NCBI RefSeq assembly: GCF_002218025.2 | Contig: NZ_AP018680.1 | Location: forward strand, 1,612,001 to 1,676,000 | Length of the DNA: 64,000 nucleotides | Origin: Vibrio casei | GTDB taxonomy: Bacteria > Pseudomonadota > Gammaproteobacteria > Enterobacterales > Vibrionaceae | Reading direction: 5' to 3' | Shown here: one piece after another, positions 9,562 to 17,741 of the stretch | Numbering within the stretch: the first letter of the stretch is position 1 | Layout: every line of letters begins with the position of its first letter | Program-made: the position numbers and the translations under genes | Notes under the pieces: generated by a model | Told to the model about the DNA's origin: nothing | Seen by the model: the letters and a program-made list of their open reading frames with translations, nothing else | Databases searched by the model: none

Positions 9562-10223
9562 GAGAAAATCTCCACTTTTGTTGAACGAGGTAGCGCTACC
9601 ACTTTCGAGCCACACACCAAAATAAAATCTAACCCCAATGGAAAATGGTTATTTTGTCGATGAGATAACATCGCTTTCAGTGATTGCGATGAATTCGACT
9701 CAATCGATAGAATGGATTCACATTCAATACCCGGGCCAGATAGGCGTAAAGTGATGCAAGGTGAAGACGATTGACTGGATAACTGATGATTAGTTGCTTG
9801 ATCCGACAGCCCTGAAACTTCGACAATGACAGTCGTACTGCGATCGGGATACTCTTCATTACCCACATAAAACTGCGCTTTAGCCCAATCAAATTTCGCC
9901 ATATCATCCACACCAATTAAGGCAAAACTGGCTTTCTTCTGAGAATCCTCTTGCTGAGATATCAATAATTCAGCGCCTAAATGAAAACTAAAATTGGCCT
10001 TCGCTACCTCATCATGTTCAAACTGTCTCGACAGCCATACCGGCGTACTGTTATCCGCTAAGGCGAGTAATATTTGAGTCGATGCGTCCATCATGTCGCC
10101 GAAACCTTGCACTAAATTAAGATCTACAAAGGTTCCTGGTTGTGACATTGCGGTCAGTAATTGTCTAAAGCAGTATTGGCTGTCATGTATCGTATCGACA
10201 AATCCAGCGTGTATTGCGCTCAT
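9552..10223 (-). CDS. phnH: PhnH, C-P lyase core subunit
   Basis: PhnH is a structural subunit of the PhnGHIJ core and is needed for phosphonate use. The 223-residue sequence shows family landmarks: the start GFVDTIHDSQYCFRQLLTAMSQPG, LALADNSTPVWLS, and the end FPLGLDFILVCG followed by LPRSTKV. It is about 30 residues longer than E. coli PhnH (194). The extra residues are Ser/Gln-rich segments near the middle. It lies 59 bases after phnG, the widest gap in the operon. Confidence 0.92.
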   Translation of the reverse strand: MSAIHAGFVDTIHDSQYCFRQLLTAMSQPGTFVDLNLVQGFGDMMDASTQILLALADNSTPVWLSRQFEHDEVAKANFSFHLGAELLISQQEDSQKKASFALIGVDDMAKFDWAKAQFYVGNEEYPDRSTTVIVEVSGLSDQATNHQLSSQSSSPCITLRLSGPGIECESILSIESNSSQSLKAMLSHRQNNHFPLGLDFILVCGSKVVALPRSTKVEIFSCM

Positions 10224-10282
10224 GTGGCCTCCTGAATAATCCGTAAATGAGGGAAATATGTGATTAAAATAAACGCCATTCG

Positions 10283-10750
10283 TTAATCGTCGCCACGCAC
10301 CAAAGTAAAGAAATCCACTTTACTGCTCGCCACTTGTTGCTGACGTTGCTGATGCTTTTGATCGCGAAGCATTTGCAGCGGTTCAATAAGACTCAGCATT
10401 AATTCGTGTTGGTATGTTTGCGATTGCATCAAAGCATCAATCACCGCTGCCAACTCCGCATGAGCTTTGTTGCGACCCGATAAGTAGCTGTAACCTAGAT
10501 CCCCACTAGCTAACTTCACCACGCAGCGTGTTACCGTAATATCGCCTACATTGAAGCGATTTCCCGTTCCTCCCATTCGAGCCTGAACTTGAGCCAACCC
10601 GATTTCTGGCGCACGGATCAGTTGGTAGTCAGGTGTAAAAGATTGAGCTTGCCAAAGATCCGATAATCGTTCGAAGTCCGTAGTCGCGAGTACCGACATC
10701 CAATGTTGGCGCAAGGTTTTCGTTTTGTTGTTTAATTTATGAGTATTCAT
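10283..10750 (-). CDS. phnG: PhnG, C-P lyase core subunit
   Basis: PhnG is the small subunit of the PhnGHIJ core complex. The 155 residues match family size (150 in E. coli). Typical motifs include RQHWMSVLATTDFERLSDLW, RAPEIGLAQVQARMGGTGNRFNVGD and GDLGYSYLSGRNKAHAELAAVIDAL. The start codon follows the phnF stop directly (TAAATG), so phnF and phnG are translationally coupled. Confidence 0.94.
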   Translation of the reverse strand: MNTHKLNNKTKTLRQHWMSVLATTDFERLSDLWQAQSFTPDYQLIRAPEIGLAQVQARMGGTGNRFNVGDITVTRCVVKLASGDLGYSYLSGRNKAHAELAAVIDALMQSQTYQHELMLSLIEPLQMLRDQKHQQRQQQVASSKVDFFTLVRGDD

Positions 10751-11446
10751 TTAGTGGTCCACAACCAGTTCCATCAGATCAGAACGAGTACTGGAGCTGG
10801 AATATTCCGCTACCGTTTCCGTTCCACTGATCACATTGAGGGTTTTTACCGTGAGTAACGGCAATGAAGGGGTAATTTGTAATAAACGGCATATTGAATT
10901 ATTGGGGGAGTGCGCGCCGATTCGAGTGTTACTGCGCGTTAAGGTCACTCCTAAATTGTCACGTAAAAATTGATGCAACGATCCCGATTTAAAGTTCTGT
11001 AGCACTGGCCACCAATTAAGATTGGCAAAGTACTGTTCAATGACCGCAATCGGACAACCATCTACTTTACGTAGAGTACGAATATGAATAATACGACTAT
11101 CCAGATCCACATTAAGCTGCTTGGCTAAATCGGAATTAGCATGGATTAAGTGCGATTCTAATACTTCACTGCGAGGGTGCGATCCTTGCTCTAACAAGTT
11201 ACTAGTAAACGCGGCTTGTGCATGCAGCGGATAAGCCAAAGGTTGTGATAACACCATGCAACCTTTCCCTTGCTGACGATGAACCTTACCCACCACCACC
11301 AATTCATCCACCGCGCGACGAATAGTATGACGATTCACAGCAAAGCGTTCCGCCAGCATTTTCTCCGATGGTAGATAGTCACCACCTAAGTATTCAGTGG
11401 TGATTTCTTGTTCTAACGTATGGGCGATCTCTAAATACACCGACAT
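10751..11446 (-). CDS. phnF: PhnF, GntR/HutC-family regulator of the phn operon
   Basis: This is a transcription regulator of 231 residues. It has an N-terminal GntR winged helix (about 8-72; GGDYLPSEKMLAERFAVNRHTIRRAVDELV) and a C-terminal UTRA ligand domain of the HutC type (about 90-228). As the first gene of the operon it is expected to repress or sense phosphonate use. Two matches to the HutC-type palindrome lie upstream: GTCTAGAC at 11650-11657 and a one-mismatch copy at 11472-11479. A Pho-box-like site lies between them. Confidence 0.93.
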   Translation of the reverse strand: MSVYLEIAHTLEQEITTEYLGGDYLPSEKMLAERFAVNRHTIRRAVDELVVVGKVHRQQGKGCMVLSQPLAYPLHAQAAFTSNLLEQGSHPRSEVLESHLIHANSDLAKQLNVDLDSRIIHIRTLRKVDGCPIAVIEQYFANLNWWPVLQNFKSGSLHQFLRDNLGVTLTRSNTRIGAHSPNNSICRLLQITPSLPLLTVKTLNVISGTETVAEYSSSSTRSDLMELVVDH

Positions 11447-11471
11447 AGCATTCTTGCTCCCTAATCACTCA

Positions 11472-11479
11472 TCTAGACA
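11472..11479. promoter_or_regulatory. Candidate PhnF operator, proximal copy
   Basis: On the minus strand this reads GTCTAGAT within CTTGTCTAGATG, one mismatch from the palindrome GTCTAGAC. The latter fits the GTnTAnAC pattern of HutC-subfamily GntR regulators. It lies about 25 bases before the phnF start, where a bound repressor would block transcription. The assignment to PhnF is inferred. Confidence 0.5.
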
Positions 11480-11533
11480 AGCCAAGAAATTTACGTCTTA
11501 GCTTATAACTAGAACCCATATTGATGGTGGAAT

Positions 11534-11551
11534 GTGACAGTTACATGGCTG
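11534..11551 (-). promoter_or_regulatory. Pho-box-like PhoB site upstream of phnF
   Basis: The minus strand reads CAGCCATGTAACTGTCAC. This has two 7-base direct half-sites with 4 bases between them. The second half (CTGTCAC) is a perfect match to the PhoB consensus and the first (CAGCCAT) matches 5 of 7. It lies about 90 bases upstream of the phnF start, a plausible activator position for phosphate-starvation control. Confidence 0.65.
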
Positions 11552-11649
11552 TTTTATGTCGAAAAAATGCAGAGAGATGACTTGTTGGCAAGGTTAACTA
11601 ATTGATTCTATTTATCTATGCATTAGGGGATGGCCGTCATGGTTAACTT

Positions 11650-11657
11650 GTCTAGAC
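11650..11657. promoter_or_regulatory. Candidate PhnF operator, distal copy
   Basis: A perfect 8-base palindrome, GTCTAGAC, sits within CTTGTCTAGACC. The same 10-base block CTTGTCTAGA recurs in reverse at 11472-11481. This pairing on both sides of the Pho-box-like site is consistent with autoregulation by PhnF. Confidence 0.5.
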
Positions 11658-11659
11658 CT

Positions 11660-12147
11660 ATTTGTCATAGAAGGTTCATGGAAAATATTTGTTGGATTAA
11701 TTTAATTGTTCAAGTATTGAAATTAATTTTTATAGCAAGATAGTTTACTCATAAAAATTTTTCCACTTATCTTATGATTGTTTTCAGACTAAAAGAGTAG
11801 GAATAATGTTCTTTTGATTTTTTATTTTAACAAATAATTTTTTTTGCCATTTAATTCCATTTTAATATTTTATATTTTTATTAGCGTTTGAATAATTTTT
11901 TTTTGTTGTTATAGTGAATTTAGTTTTTCAGGAGATATCGGAATTGTTAATCATCTTACAGTAGCTAGTCCGAAAGTATGACTTTCGGACATGATTTTAA
12001 GTTTTATATTTTAATTTTTGAGAGGTAATAAATATTAATTTATTTTATCAATGCCTTTTTTATTTAGAACATAAATTGCTTACTAGCATTTTCTTTAGCT
12101 ATCAATCTCCAGTTATTTTGCTTCATATTTTGGAAAAGCTCGAATAT
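11660..12147. other. Very AT-rich intergenic stretch
   Basis: No gene is apparent here. The DNA is strikingly AT-rich with long runs of T and A, well below the GC content of its neighbours. The only clear structure is the hairpin at 11968-11990. It may be a binding region for an H-NS-like silencer and marks the left end of a probably acquired patch. Confidence 0.5.
11968..12005 (+). terminator. Perfect hairpin followed by T-rich DNA, orphan terminator or small-RNA end
   Basis: A perfect 10-base stem, GTCCGAAAGT against ACTTTCGGAC, has a 3-base ATG loop (11968-11990). It is followed by a T-rich stretch. No gene lies upstream on this strand, so it may end a small RNA or act as a leader hairpin for the gene at 12148. 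Confidence 0.5.
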
Positions 12148-12435
12148 ATGTCGAAACCTAACCACATAGATTTAAAGCGAAGAATAAACGTTGGAGATAG
12201 AGTTAAGTTCTTCGATAAAAAAAGAGATCGACATTATCAGGTGATTATTGTTTGCACCAAAAGAAATAACCCCAGTGATGGTTTGATTTCATTTTATTCT
12301 TATTTAGGTTCATCTATCTTAGGACTGGCTGAAGAAGATATTTTTAAATTATATGTTTTGGGTAAAGAAAGGGAATATAAAATCACAAGTATTTCATCTG
12401 AGAAATCAATAAATCCACAAGTTCATATTAATTAA
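12148..12435 (+). CDS. Short protein resembling the GreA/GreB/Rnk C-terminal domain
   Basis: The predicted 95-residue protein (from MSKPNHID) looks like the C-terminal FKBP-like domain of GreA/GreB and Rnk. Visible matches are GDRVKFFDKK, then DGLISFYSYLGSSILGL and the ending REYKITSI. It lacks the coiled coil that enters the RNA polymerase secondary channel, so it cannot work as a normal Gre factor. Longer starts exist upstream (12076) but the extra residues do not fit the family; a weak GGAAAAG site precedes 12148. Base composition is much more AT-rich than its neighbours. Function is unknown; the domain call is from visual resemblance. Confidence 0.6.
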   Translation: MSKPNHIDLKRRINVGDRVKFFDKKRDRHYQVIIVCTKRNNPSDGLISFYSYLGSSILGLAEEDIFKLYVLGKEREYKITSISSEKSINPQVHIN

Positions 12436-12447
12436 AGGGTTATTATT

Positions 12448-12564
12448 ATGAGTAAGAATGAACTGAAGAAACCTGAATTAACCTTGAAAGAGAAACGAAA
12501 ACTAAAAAAAGAAAAGATGGAGAATAACGGATTGGTTAAATCAAGAAAAATAAAAAGGAAATAA
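12448..12564 (+). CDS. Small Lys-rich protein, 38 residues, hypothetical
   Basis: An ORF of 38 codons begins 12 bases after the preceding gene with an AAAGGG ribosome site. The product is extremely basic (about 16 Lys/Arg) and predicted helical, with blocks such as LKEKRKLKKEK and KSRKIKRK. I do not recognise a family with certainty. It could be a nucleic-acid-binding partner of the upstream Gre/Rnk-like protein. Confidence 0.45.
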   Translation: MSKNELKKPELTLKEKRKLKKEKMENNGLVKSRKIKRK

Positions 12565-12705
12565 TATCCTATTTTAGATTTAACAATAAAAAAAAGACCG
12601 ACTCTAAAATAGATTAATCATAATTTAAAATTACTTACTGGGTCTAATTTCACTGCTAGGAAAGATTCAGGGTAACCGTCTACCTTTCCCAAGGTGATAA
12701 TTTTG

Positions 12706-12741
12706 GTTGTAAAAAGCCAGTAACCGAATTGGCTACTGGCT
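12706..12741 (-). terminator. Terminator of the U32-family gene
   Basis: The stem AGCCAGTA / TACTGGCT (12715-12722 and 12734-12741) is followed on the minus strand by a run of five T. It lies 38 bases past the stop of the U32 gene. Confidence 0.8.
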
Positions 12742-12779
12742 CTTAAAAATCAACATGACCTTACGTTATGGCCTAGACT

Positions 12780-15077
12780 CTACAATCCATTGTAATACTG
12801 CTGATTAGTCGACTCAGGCACCATGTCGAATAACACCTTACTTGCTTGAGCTTCACCGCTTAATACCAATTCAAATTGCTTAATCAATTCAACCTTTTCT
12901 GGCATTTGTTTACCACCTGCACCGATCTCGGTTAAATCAATCATGAAGCCATCAAATAAATCACTTAAGTCATTGATGATATCCGTATTCAAGAACTGAT
13001 CTTGGTTGTAGATACTCGGGTAACCTCCCTTTTGCTTATCAATAGCAAATGACACGCCTTTAAGGTTTTTAATGCTGGTTTTCTTATCACAAGACAACAT
13101 ACAACCATTGTCGATGCGCGGTTTTTCACAACCGACACTTTGTTGGAAGAAACACTGACGGCTCGCCATCAACAAAATTGGATGATAAATGCTGTACATC
13201 ATTTTGAAGTTCTTTGGTCTAGCTATCTGTTTGATTTGCTGCTTGCTTATCTCGTTAGAAATAAACGCGCCACTACAACTGAAGTTTTGCTGCAAAGACT
13301 GCAGAACATAAGAGTTCGTGGTATTAAGCATTGGACCTGCAATCCACTTAATACCCAACTGCTCAGCATGATAAGCAATACCAGTGTTATTCGTTACGAT
13401 CCACTCAGGTTTCACTTCTTGCAAGATATTCAATGCGACATCAAAATCTTTACCAATTAATACCGGCGGGAACCACGGAATTAAACGTGGGTTCTCTTGG
13501 AATAATGTTACGAATTTTGTGCAACCACGTTTGTAGGCATCCGGTAGTTTAAAGTAAACATCCGCATCAGTGATACTCACAAGCGATGCATCAGCTTCAT
13601 CACAAATAAGAATAGAAAGCTCTGGTTTTTCACCTTCAGGCTTGGCGTGTCGCTCCAGTTTTGGCAATATCACTTCAGCAATCACTTCTATGCCGTCGTT
13701 TAGGTAAGCCAGCAATTCATTTTTTAACGTAGTAATTTCACGATAAGGAATACTTAAACCATCGAGGACTTGCTCGGTATCGAACTCGACCAATTCATAG
13801 TTAGCATTATTAATATTTTTAAAGCGTTTTTCGATCGCTTCTTTATCAACGCTTAGCTTCTCGCTCACCGACATTAAGCTGCTTGATGTGAATACGGCGG
13901 TTTTAGGAGAAATAACATCTTCATTCACTGAACTACTGCTTTCTTCAGTGATCACGGTTAGCGTTAATGGCTGACCTTGCTCACTAGCAAAATGTAATTT
14001 TAACTTTATTTTTTCAATGCTTAAATGGGCTATTTTTTCATCGACAGAAGCATTAATTTGTTGCTTATCTGAATGCAATTGTTGTGTGGCATCAAAAATT
14101 TGCACTACTGAAATATCACCTTGATCGGCTTTCAATTTATCGACCACGTGGTTTTTAGAGTTATCGCGTGGGTTATCAATAAACATTGATTGATTTAAAT
14201 CGCCACGTAAAAATGCATTGGTAAAATCGCGGTTGAAAACTTTGTACAGACGCTCGCCATCTTGAGTCAACTCACCCGTTTCAACATAACCATCAATTTG
14301 TTTACGGAAGCTATCAATGACCGTGTGAACGTAGTTCGCACCTTTAATTCGCCCTTCGACTTTAAACGAATATACACCCGCATTAATCAAGGCCGGTAAA
14401 TCAAAGAAAGCCGAGTTATCTTTAATATTAAGAGGAAAATTATGGCCCGATTCTGTGGTTTCATATTCTTCACGACACGCTTGGCTACAACGCCCACGGT
14501 TACCTGAATTACCAGCTGTAGCTGAAGTTGAGTAACATAAACCAGAGAACGCCACACACAATGAGCCATGCACAAACACCTCAAGTAACGTATCATGCTC
14601 GTGAGCAACCGCTGCCATTGCCGTGATTTCACGCAAGTTCATCTCACGAGATAAATTCACGCGGCTCGCACCCAGTTTTTTCAAAAACGGTATCTGCCCA
14701 GAATTATGAGTAGTTAACTGAGTCGAGGCATGAATATCCAACGTTGGGAAATATTCACGTAATACGTACAATAAACCGATGTCTTGTACAATTACACCAT
14801 CAAGCGTGGTGTTGGCTAAACGGTTAAGTAACTTCACCACCGTTTTAAACTCTTGTTCTAAAATAACAACGTTAAGCGTTAAGAAGATTTGGCAATCGTA
14901 TTGATGAGCCAGTCTGATGGCACCAACCAATTGATCGAATGAAATATTAGAAGCACGGTTACGAGCATTAAAAGTATCTAGGCCACAGTAAACGGCATCC
15001 GCACCCGCAATAATGGCGGCTTTAATGGCGTCAATATCACCACCGGGGGCTAATAATTCAATCTTTTGGTTCATCAC
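12780..15077 (-). CDS. Peptidase U32-family protein (RlhA/YdcP-like)
   Basis: The 765-residue product has a TIM-barrel U32 N-terminus (IELLAPGGDIDAIKAAIIAGADAVYCGL). The family signature lies near 165-205: VFVHGSLCVAFSGLCYST followed by NRGRCSQACR. E. coli relatives act in RNA modification (RlhA hydroxylates 23S C2501; TrhP acts on tRNA), with prephenate and iron-sulfur dependence. Protease activity is doubtful for this group. The C-terminal half has another Cys-containing domain (CFFQQSVGCEKPRIDNGCMLSC), making it about 110 residues longer than E. coli RlhA. It could be an RlhA orthologue or a Vibrio-specific paralogue. A terminator follows. Confidence 0.8.
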   Translation of the reverse strand: MMNQKIELLAPGGDIDAIKAAIIAGADAVYCGLDTFNARNRASNISFDQLVGAIRLAHQYDCQIFLTLNVVILEQEFKTVVKLLNRLANTTLDGVIVQDIGLLYVLREYFPTLDIHASTQLTTHNSGQIPFLKKLGASRVNLSREMNLREITAMAAVAHEHDTLLEVFVHGSLCVAFSGLCYSTSATAGNSGNRGRCSQACREEYETTESGHNFPLNIKDNSAFFDLPALINAGVYSFKVEGRIKGANYVHTVIDSFRKQIDGYVETGELTQDGERLYKVFNRDFTNAFLRGDLNQSMFIDNPRDNSKNHVVDKLKADQGDISVVQIFDATQQLHSDKQQINASVDEKIAHLSIEKIKLKLHFASEQGQPLTLTVITEESSSSVNEDVISPKTAVFTSSSLMSVSEKLSVDKEAIEKRFKNINNANYELVEFDTEQVLDGLSIPYREITTLKNELLAYLNDGIEVIAEVILPKLERHAKPEGEKPELSILICDEADASLVSITDADVYFKLPDAYKRGCTKFVTLFQENPRLIPWFPPVLIGKDFDVALNILQEVKPEWIVTNNTGIAYHAEQLGIKWIAGPMLNTTNSYVLQSLQQNFSCSGAFISNEISKQQIKQIARPKNFKMMYSIYHPILLMASRQCFFQQSVGCEKPRIDNGCMLSCDKKTSIKNLKGVSFAIDKQKGGYPSIYNQDQFLNTDIINDLSDLFDGFMIDLTEIGAGGKQMPEKVELIKQFELVLSGEAQASKVLFDMVPESTNQQYYNGL

Positions 15078-15118
15078 ACAGAGTCTCGGTTAACATTTAA
15101 AGGCGGCATGATACCTGT

Positions 15119-15131
15119 ATCTGTTACAGAT
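15119..15131. promoter_or_regulatory. Palindrome in the divergent U32/GST promoter region
   Basis: The 13-base palindrome ATCTGTTACAGAT lies between the divergent starts at 15077 and 15185. It may be an operator. The cognate regulator is unknown. Confidence 0.3.
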
Positions 15132-15184
15132 GAGTATCATTGAGGTAAATTAATCCATTTAAGAGTAGAGGAAAAAGAAAATTG

Positions 15185-15856
15185 ATGCATAAAAATAACC
15201 CCTTACCCATCCTCTATTCATTGAGAAATTGTCCGTTCGCGATGCGAGCAAGACTGGCGATTTATCAATCACAAGTTCCAGTGCTACTGCGCGACATTGT
15301 TTTACGCGACAAACCCGCAGAAATGTTAACCGCTTCGCCTAAAGGCACGGTGCCGGTATTAGTAACAAGCAATGGAACCGTAATCGAAGAAAGTATTGAG
15401 GTAATGTTGTGGGCGTTAAGTGAAAACGATCCGAACGATTTATTGATGAGCAATGATGACAATATTCTCGATGAAATGCGTCAATTAATTTTTCAATTTG
15501 ATGATAAATTCAAACCTTGCCTTGAGGCTTATCGAGCCGCTAAGCGTTACCATGAACCCAACCTTGTGGAATGTCGCCAGTCTTGTGAGCATTATCTATC
15601 TGAATTAGAAAACCGTTTAACTCAACATTCCTTTTTAATGGCCGCTCAAGAAAGCCTTGCTGATCTCGCCCTATTACCATTTATTCGCCAGTTTGCCAAA
15701 GTGGAAAGACAGTGGTATTTGCAGTCACCCTACCCCAAATTAAGGCAATGGCTAGACCGCTACTTACAAAGCAAAATGTTCAGTAAAGTGATGTCAAAAC
15801 ATGAACTGTGGTTGGTGAATCGTATTGATGTGTTGATGGAATCGAAATCGAGTTAA
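15185..15856 (+). CDS. Glutathione S-transferase-family protein
   Basis: The 223-residue soluble protein has a thioredoxin-like N-terminal domain (about 10-85) with SLRNCPFAMRARLAI, SPKGTVPVLV and the EES turn that binds glutathione. An all-helical C-terminal domain follows (about 95-215). The Cys in the NCPF motif, rather than Tyr or Ser, suggests an omega- or glutaredoxin-like thiol transferase rather than a detoxifying enzyme. ATG 15185 is preferred; a TTG lies one codon upstream. Substrate cannot be told. Confidence 0.85.
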   Translation: MHKNNPLPILYSLRNCPFAMRARLAIYQSQVPVLLRDIVLRDKPAEMLTASPKGTVPVLVTSNGTVIEESIEVMLWALSENDPNDLLMSNDDNILDEMRQLIFQFDDKFKPCLEAYRAAKRYHEPNLVECRQSCEHYLSELENRLTQHSFLMAAQESLADLALLPFIRQFAKVERQWYLQSPYPKLRQWLDRYLQSKMFSKVMSKHELWLVNRIDVLMESKSS

Positions 15857-15888
15857 GTTTGAGAGAGGAATCCCTCTCTCACATTATG

Positions 15889-16791
15889 TTATTCACACTT
15901 TTTTCTCTCAAATAAAGGTACGTCTTCGCCCACAATATACTTTTGACGCAATTTGGCTGAGATCATATCCATTACCATGACAATCACGACAAGGTTTAAC
16001 GTAATGAAAGTCACCACATCCCAATTCCATAAGCGCATATTCTCGGCATAAACCAACCCAATACCACCTGCGCCAACAAAACCAAGAACCGCCGCCGAGC
16101 GAGTATTCGATTCAATTTGATATAAGCTCAATGCTAAGAAAGTTGGGAACGATTGCGTGAAAATGCCAAATCGGTGTTTTTGTAACCCCGCCGCCCCTAA
16201 TGCGGTTAATCCACGCGAGGGTTTTTCATCGGCCGCTTCATGCCCTTCGGCATACAATCGCCCTAACAACCCTAAGTCTTGAATGAATATTGCTAGAACA
16301 CCAGCCAATGGTCCCATACCGATGGCTCGCACAAAAATCATGCCCCAAATCGCCATATCAATGCCACGTAATACATCGAAAAATTTACGCATTGCGTACG
16401 CGATAATGGCAAATGGCCCTGTCATGATATTACGAGACGCAAAAAACGATAGAGGCAGAGCCACCAGTGATGCGGTAATGGTTCCACCAAATACAATCGC
16501 CAATGTCACTAATATTTGGCTGTAATAATAGCTAAATGGCCAATTAGCAAAGTCCTTCCAAATAAACATATTGGAAAAATAGCGCATCAATTGTTGGCTA
16601 CCATTAACAAACACTTGGTTACTAACACCAAATTGAGCAAAAAAGAACACGTAAAACAAAACCATCGCAACCACTACGATGGCTAGCTTATTCAAGTAAC
16701 GCTTTTGCTGAGAAAAAATCTCTTGATGCTGCTGACGATAAGCCTCGAGATTAAGATCTTTTTCAGGCATAGAATTGACTAACATGCTCAA
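15889..16791 (-). CDS. phnE: Phosphonate ABC transporter permease PhnE, second copy
   Basis: This is an inner-membrane permease of the PhnCDE importer, 300 residues long. It has about six membrane segments, beginning at LAIVVVAMVLFYVFFF. The permease (EAA-type) loop reads AAGLQKHRFGIFTQSFPTFL followed by the family motif SNTRSAAVLGFVGAGGIG. It overlaps the other permease gene by 4 bases. The two probably form a heterodimer. Confidence 0.93.
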   Translation of the reverse strand: MSMLVNSMPEKDLNLEAYRQQHQEIFSQQKRYLNKLAIVVVAMVLFYVFFFAQFGVSNQVFVNGSQQLMRYFSNMFIWKDFANWPFSYYYSQILVTLAIVFGGTITASLVALPLSFFASRNIMTGPFAIIAYAMRKFFDVLRGIDMAIWGMIFVRAIGMGPLAGVLAIFIQDLGLLGRLYAEGHEAADEKPSRGLTALGAAGLQKHRFGIFTQSFPTFLALSLYQIESNTRSAAVLGFVGAGGIGLVYAENMRLWNWDVVTFITLNLVVIVMVMDMISAKLRQKYIVGEDVPLFERKKCE

Positions 16792-17663
16792 GACTCTCCT
16801 AATACTTTTTTACGTAAATGGCCCGATAGTGAATCTAAAACCGAAACCACAATAATAATCAACAATAAGGTCATGCTGACTTGATCATAACGGTCAAGCT
16901 TAATATTGGTCATCAACTCTTGACCAATGCCACCCGCTCCCACAAGCCCTAAAATGGTTGAGGAACGGAAATTCACTTCTAATCTTAAAAAGCTGTATGA
17001 CATGAAAATGGGTTTTACTTGAGGCCAAATACCAAAGCGTACATTTTCCCAGCGATTTCCACCGCAAGCGCGTAACCCTCGTACAGGTTCCATTGATGCG
17101 GTTTCTATCGATTCATAAAATAGCTTGGTTAAGCTACCCACAGTATGCAATGCTAATGCAATAAACCCGGGCAATGCCCCCACGCCATAAGCCATGACAA
17201 ACATCACGGCCCATGCCAATTCTGGCATGGTGCGTAGGAAGGCGACAAAAGCGCGTACCGCCCAACGTAACCCTGCTGGCGCGTAAGTATTATTCGCGGC
17301 AAAAAATGCCAAAAAACTCGCGATTAAAGCCGACACCACTGTGGCAGCCATTGCCACACAAAACGTTTCCCATAATAAAGGTAATTGGATTGGAAGTCGG
17401 TATCCCCAATAAAGCAGAGAACCTTCAATAGCGTGTCCATTGGCATCTCGTCCAGAGAAAAGCACATCCCATTTTAATACAGGAATAGTATCGGCTAAGT
17501 AATCAAAAAAATGAGGAGCATTGGTGATCACTTTTGTTAAGCTAAATTCAGCGAAATATCCAGAAGTGAGATACAAAACCATCAATAAGCCTGACCACAT
17601 TAACGCATCGCGTTTTTGTTTTGATCTTATTTGATGGTAATAATGTTCAAACTGCTTATCCAA
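16788..17663 (-). CDS. phnE: Phosphonate ABC transporter permease PhnE, first copy
   Basis: This is the partner permease of 291 residues. It contains the family motifs GNRWENVRFGIWPQVKPIF and EVNFRSSTILGLVGAGGIGQ and about six membrane segments. A terminator-like hairpin separates it from phnD, so it is probably made at a lower level than the binding protein. Confidence 0.93.
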   Translation of the reverse strand: MDKQFEHYYHQIRSKQKRDALMWSGLLMVLYLTSGYFAEFSLTKVITNAPHFFDYLADTIPVLKWDVLFSGRDANGHAIEGSLLYWGYRLPIQLPLLWETFCVAMAATVVSALIASFLAFFAANNTYAPAGLRWAVRAFVAFLRTMPELAWAVMFVMAYGVGALPGFIALALHTVGSLTKLFYESIETASMEPVRGLRACGGNRWENVRFGIWPQVKPIFMSYSFLRLEVNFRSSTILGLVGAGGIGQELMTNIKLDRYDQVSMTLLLIIIVVSVLDSLSGHLRKKVLGES

Positions 17664-17701
17664 AATAACCCATCCATTTCAATCTGAAATAATATATAAA
17701 A

Positions 17702-17731
17702 ACGGCCATTTACTGTGAAATAAATGGCCGT
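17702..17731 (-). terminator. Terminator-like hairpin between phnD and phnE
   Basis: The perfect 11-base stem ACGGCCATTTA / TAAATGGCCGT is followed on the minus strand by a run of T. It sits inside the operon, after phnD. This is the usual place for partial termination or mRNA stabilisation that favours binding-protein synthesis. Confidence 0.75.
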
Positions 17732-17741
17732 ATAATTGCTA

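Noticed and set aside
12569..12612. Inverted repeat CTATTTTAGA / TCTAAAATAG after the Lys-rich ORF
   Set aside because: It is AT-only apart from one G-C pair per arm and has a 24-base loop, so it is weak as a terminator.
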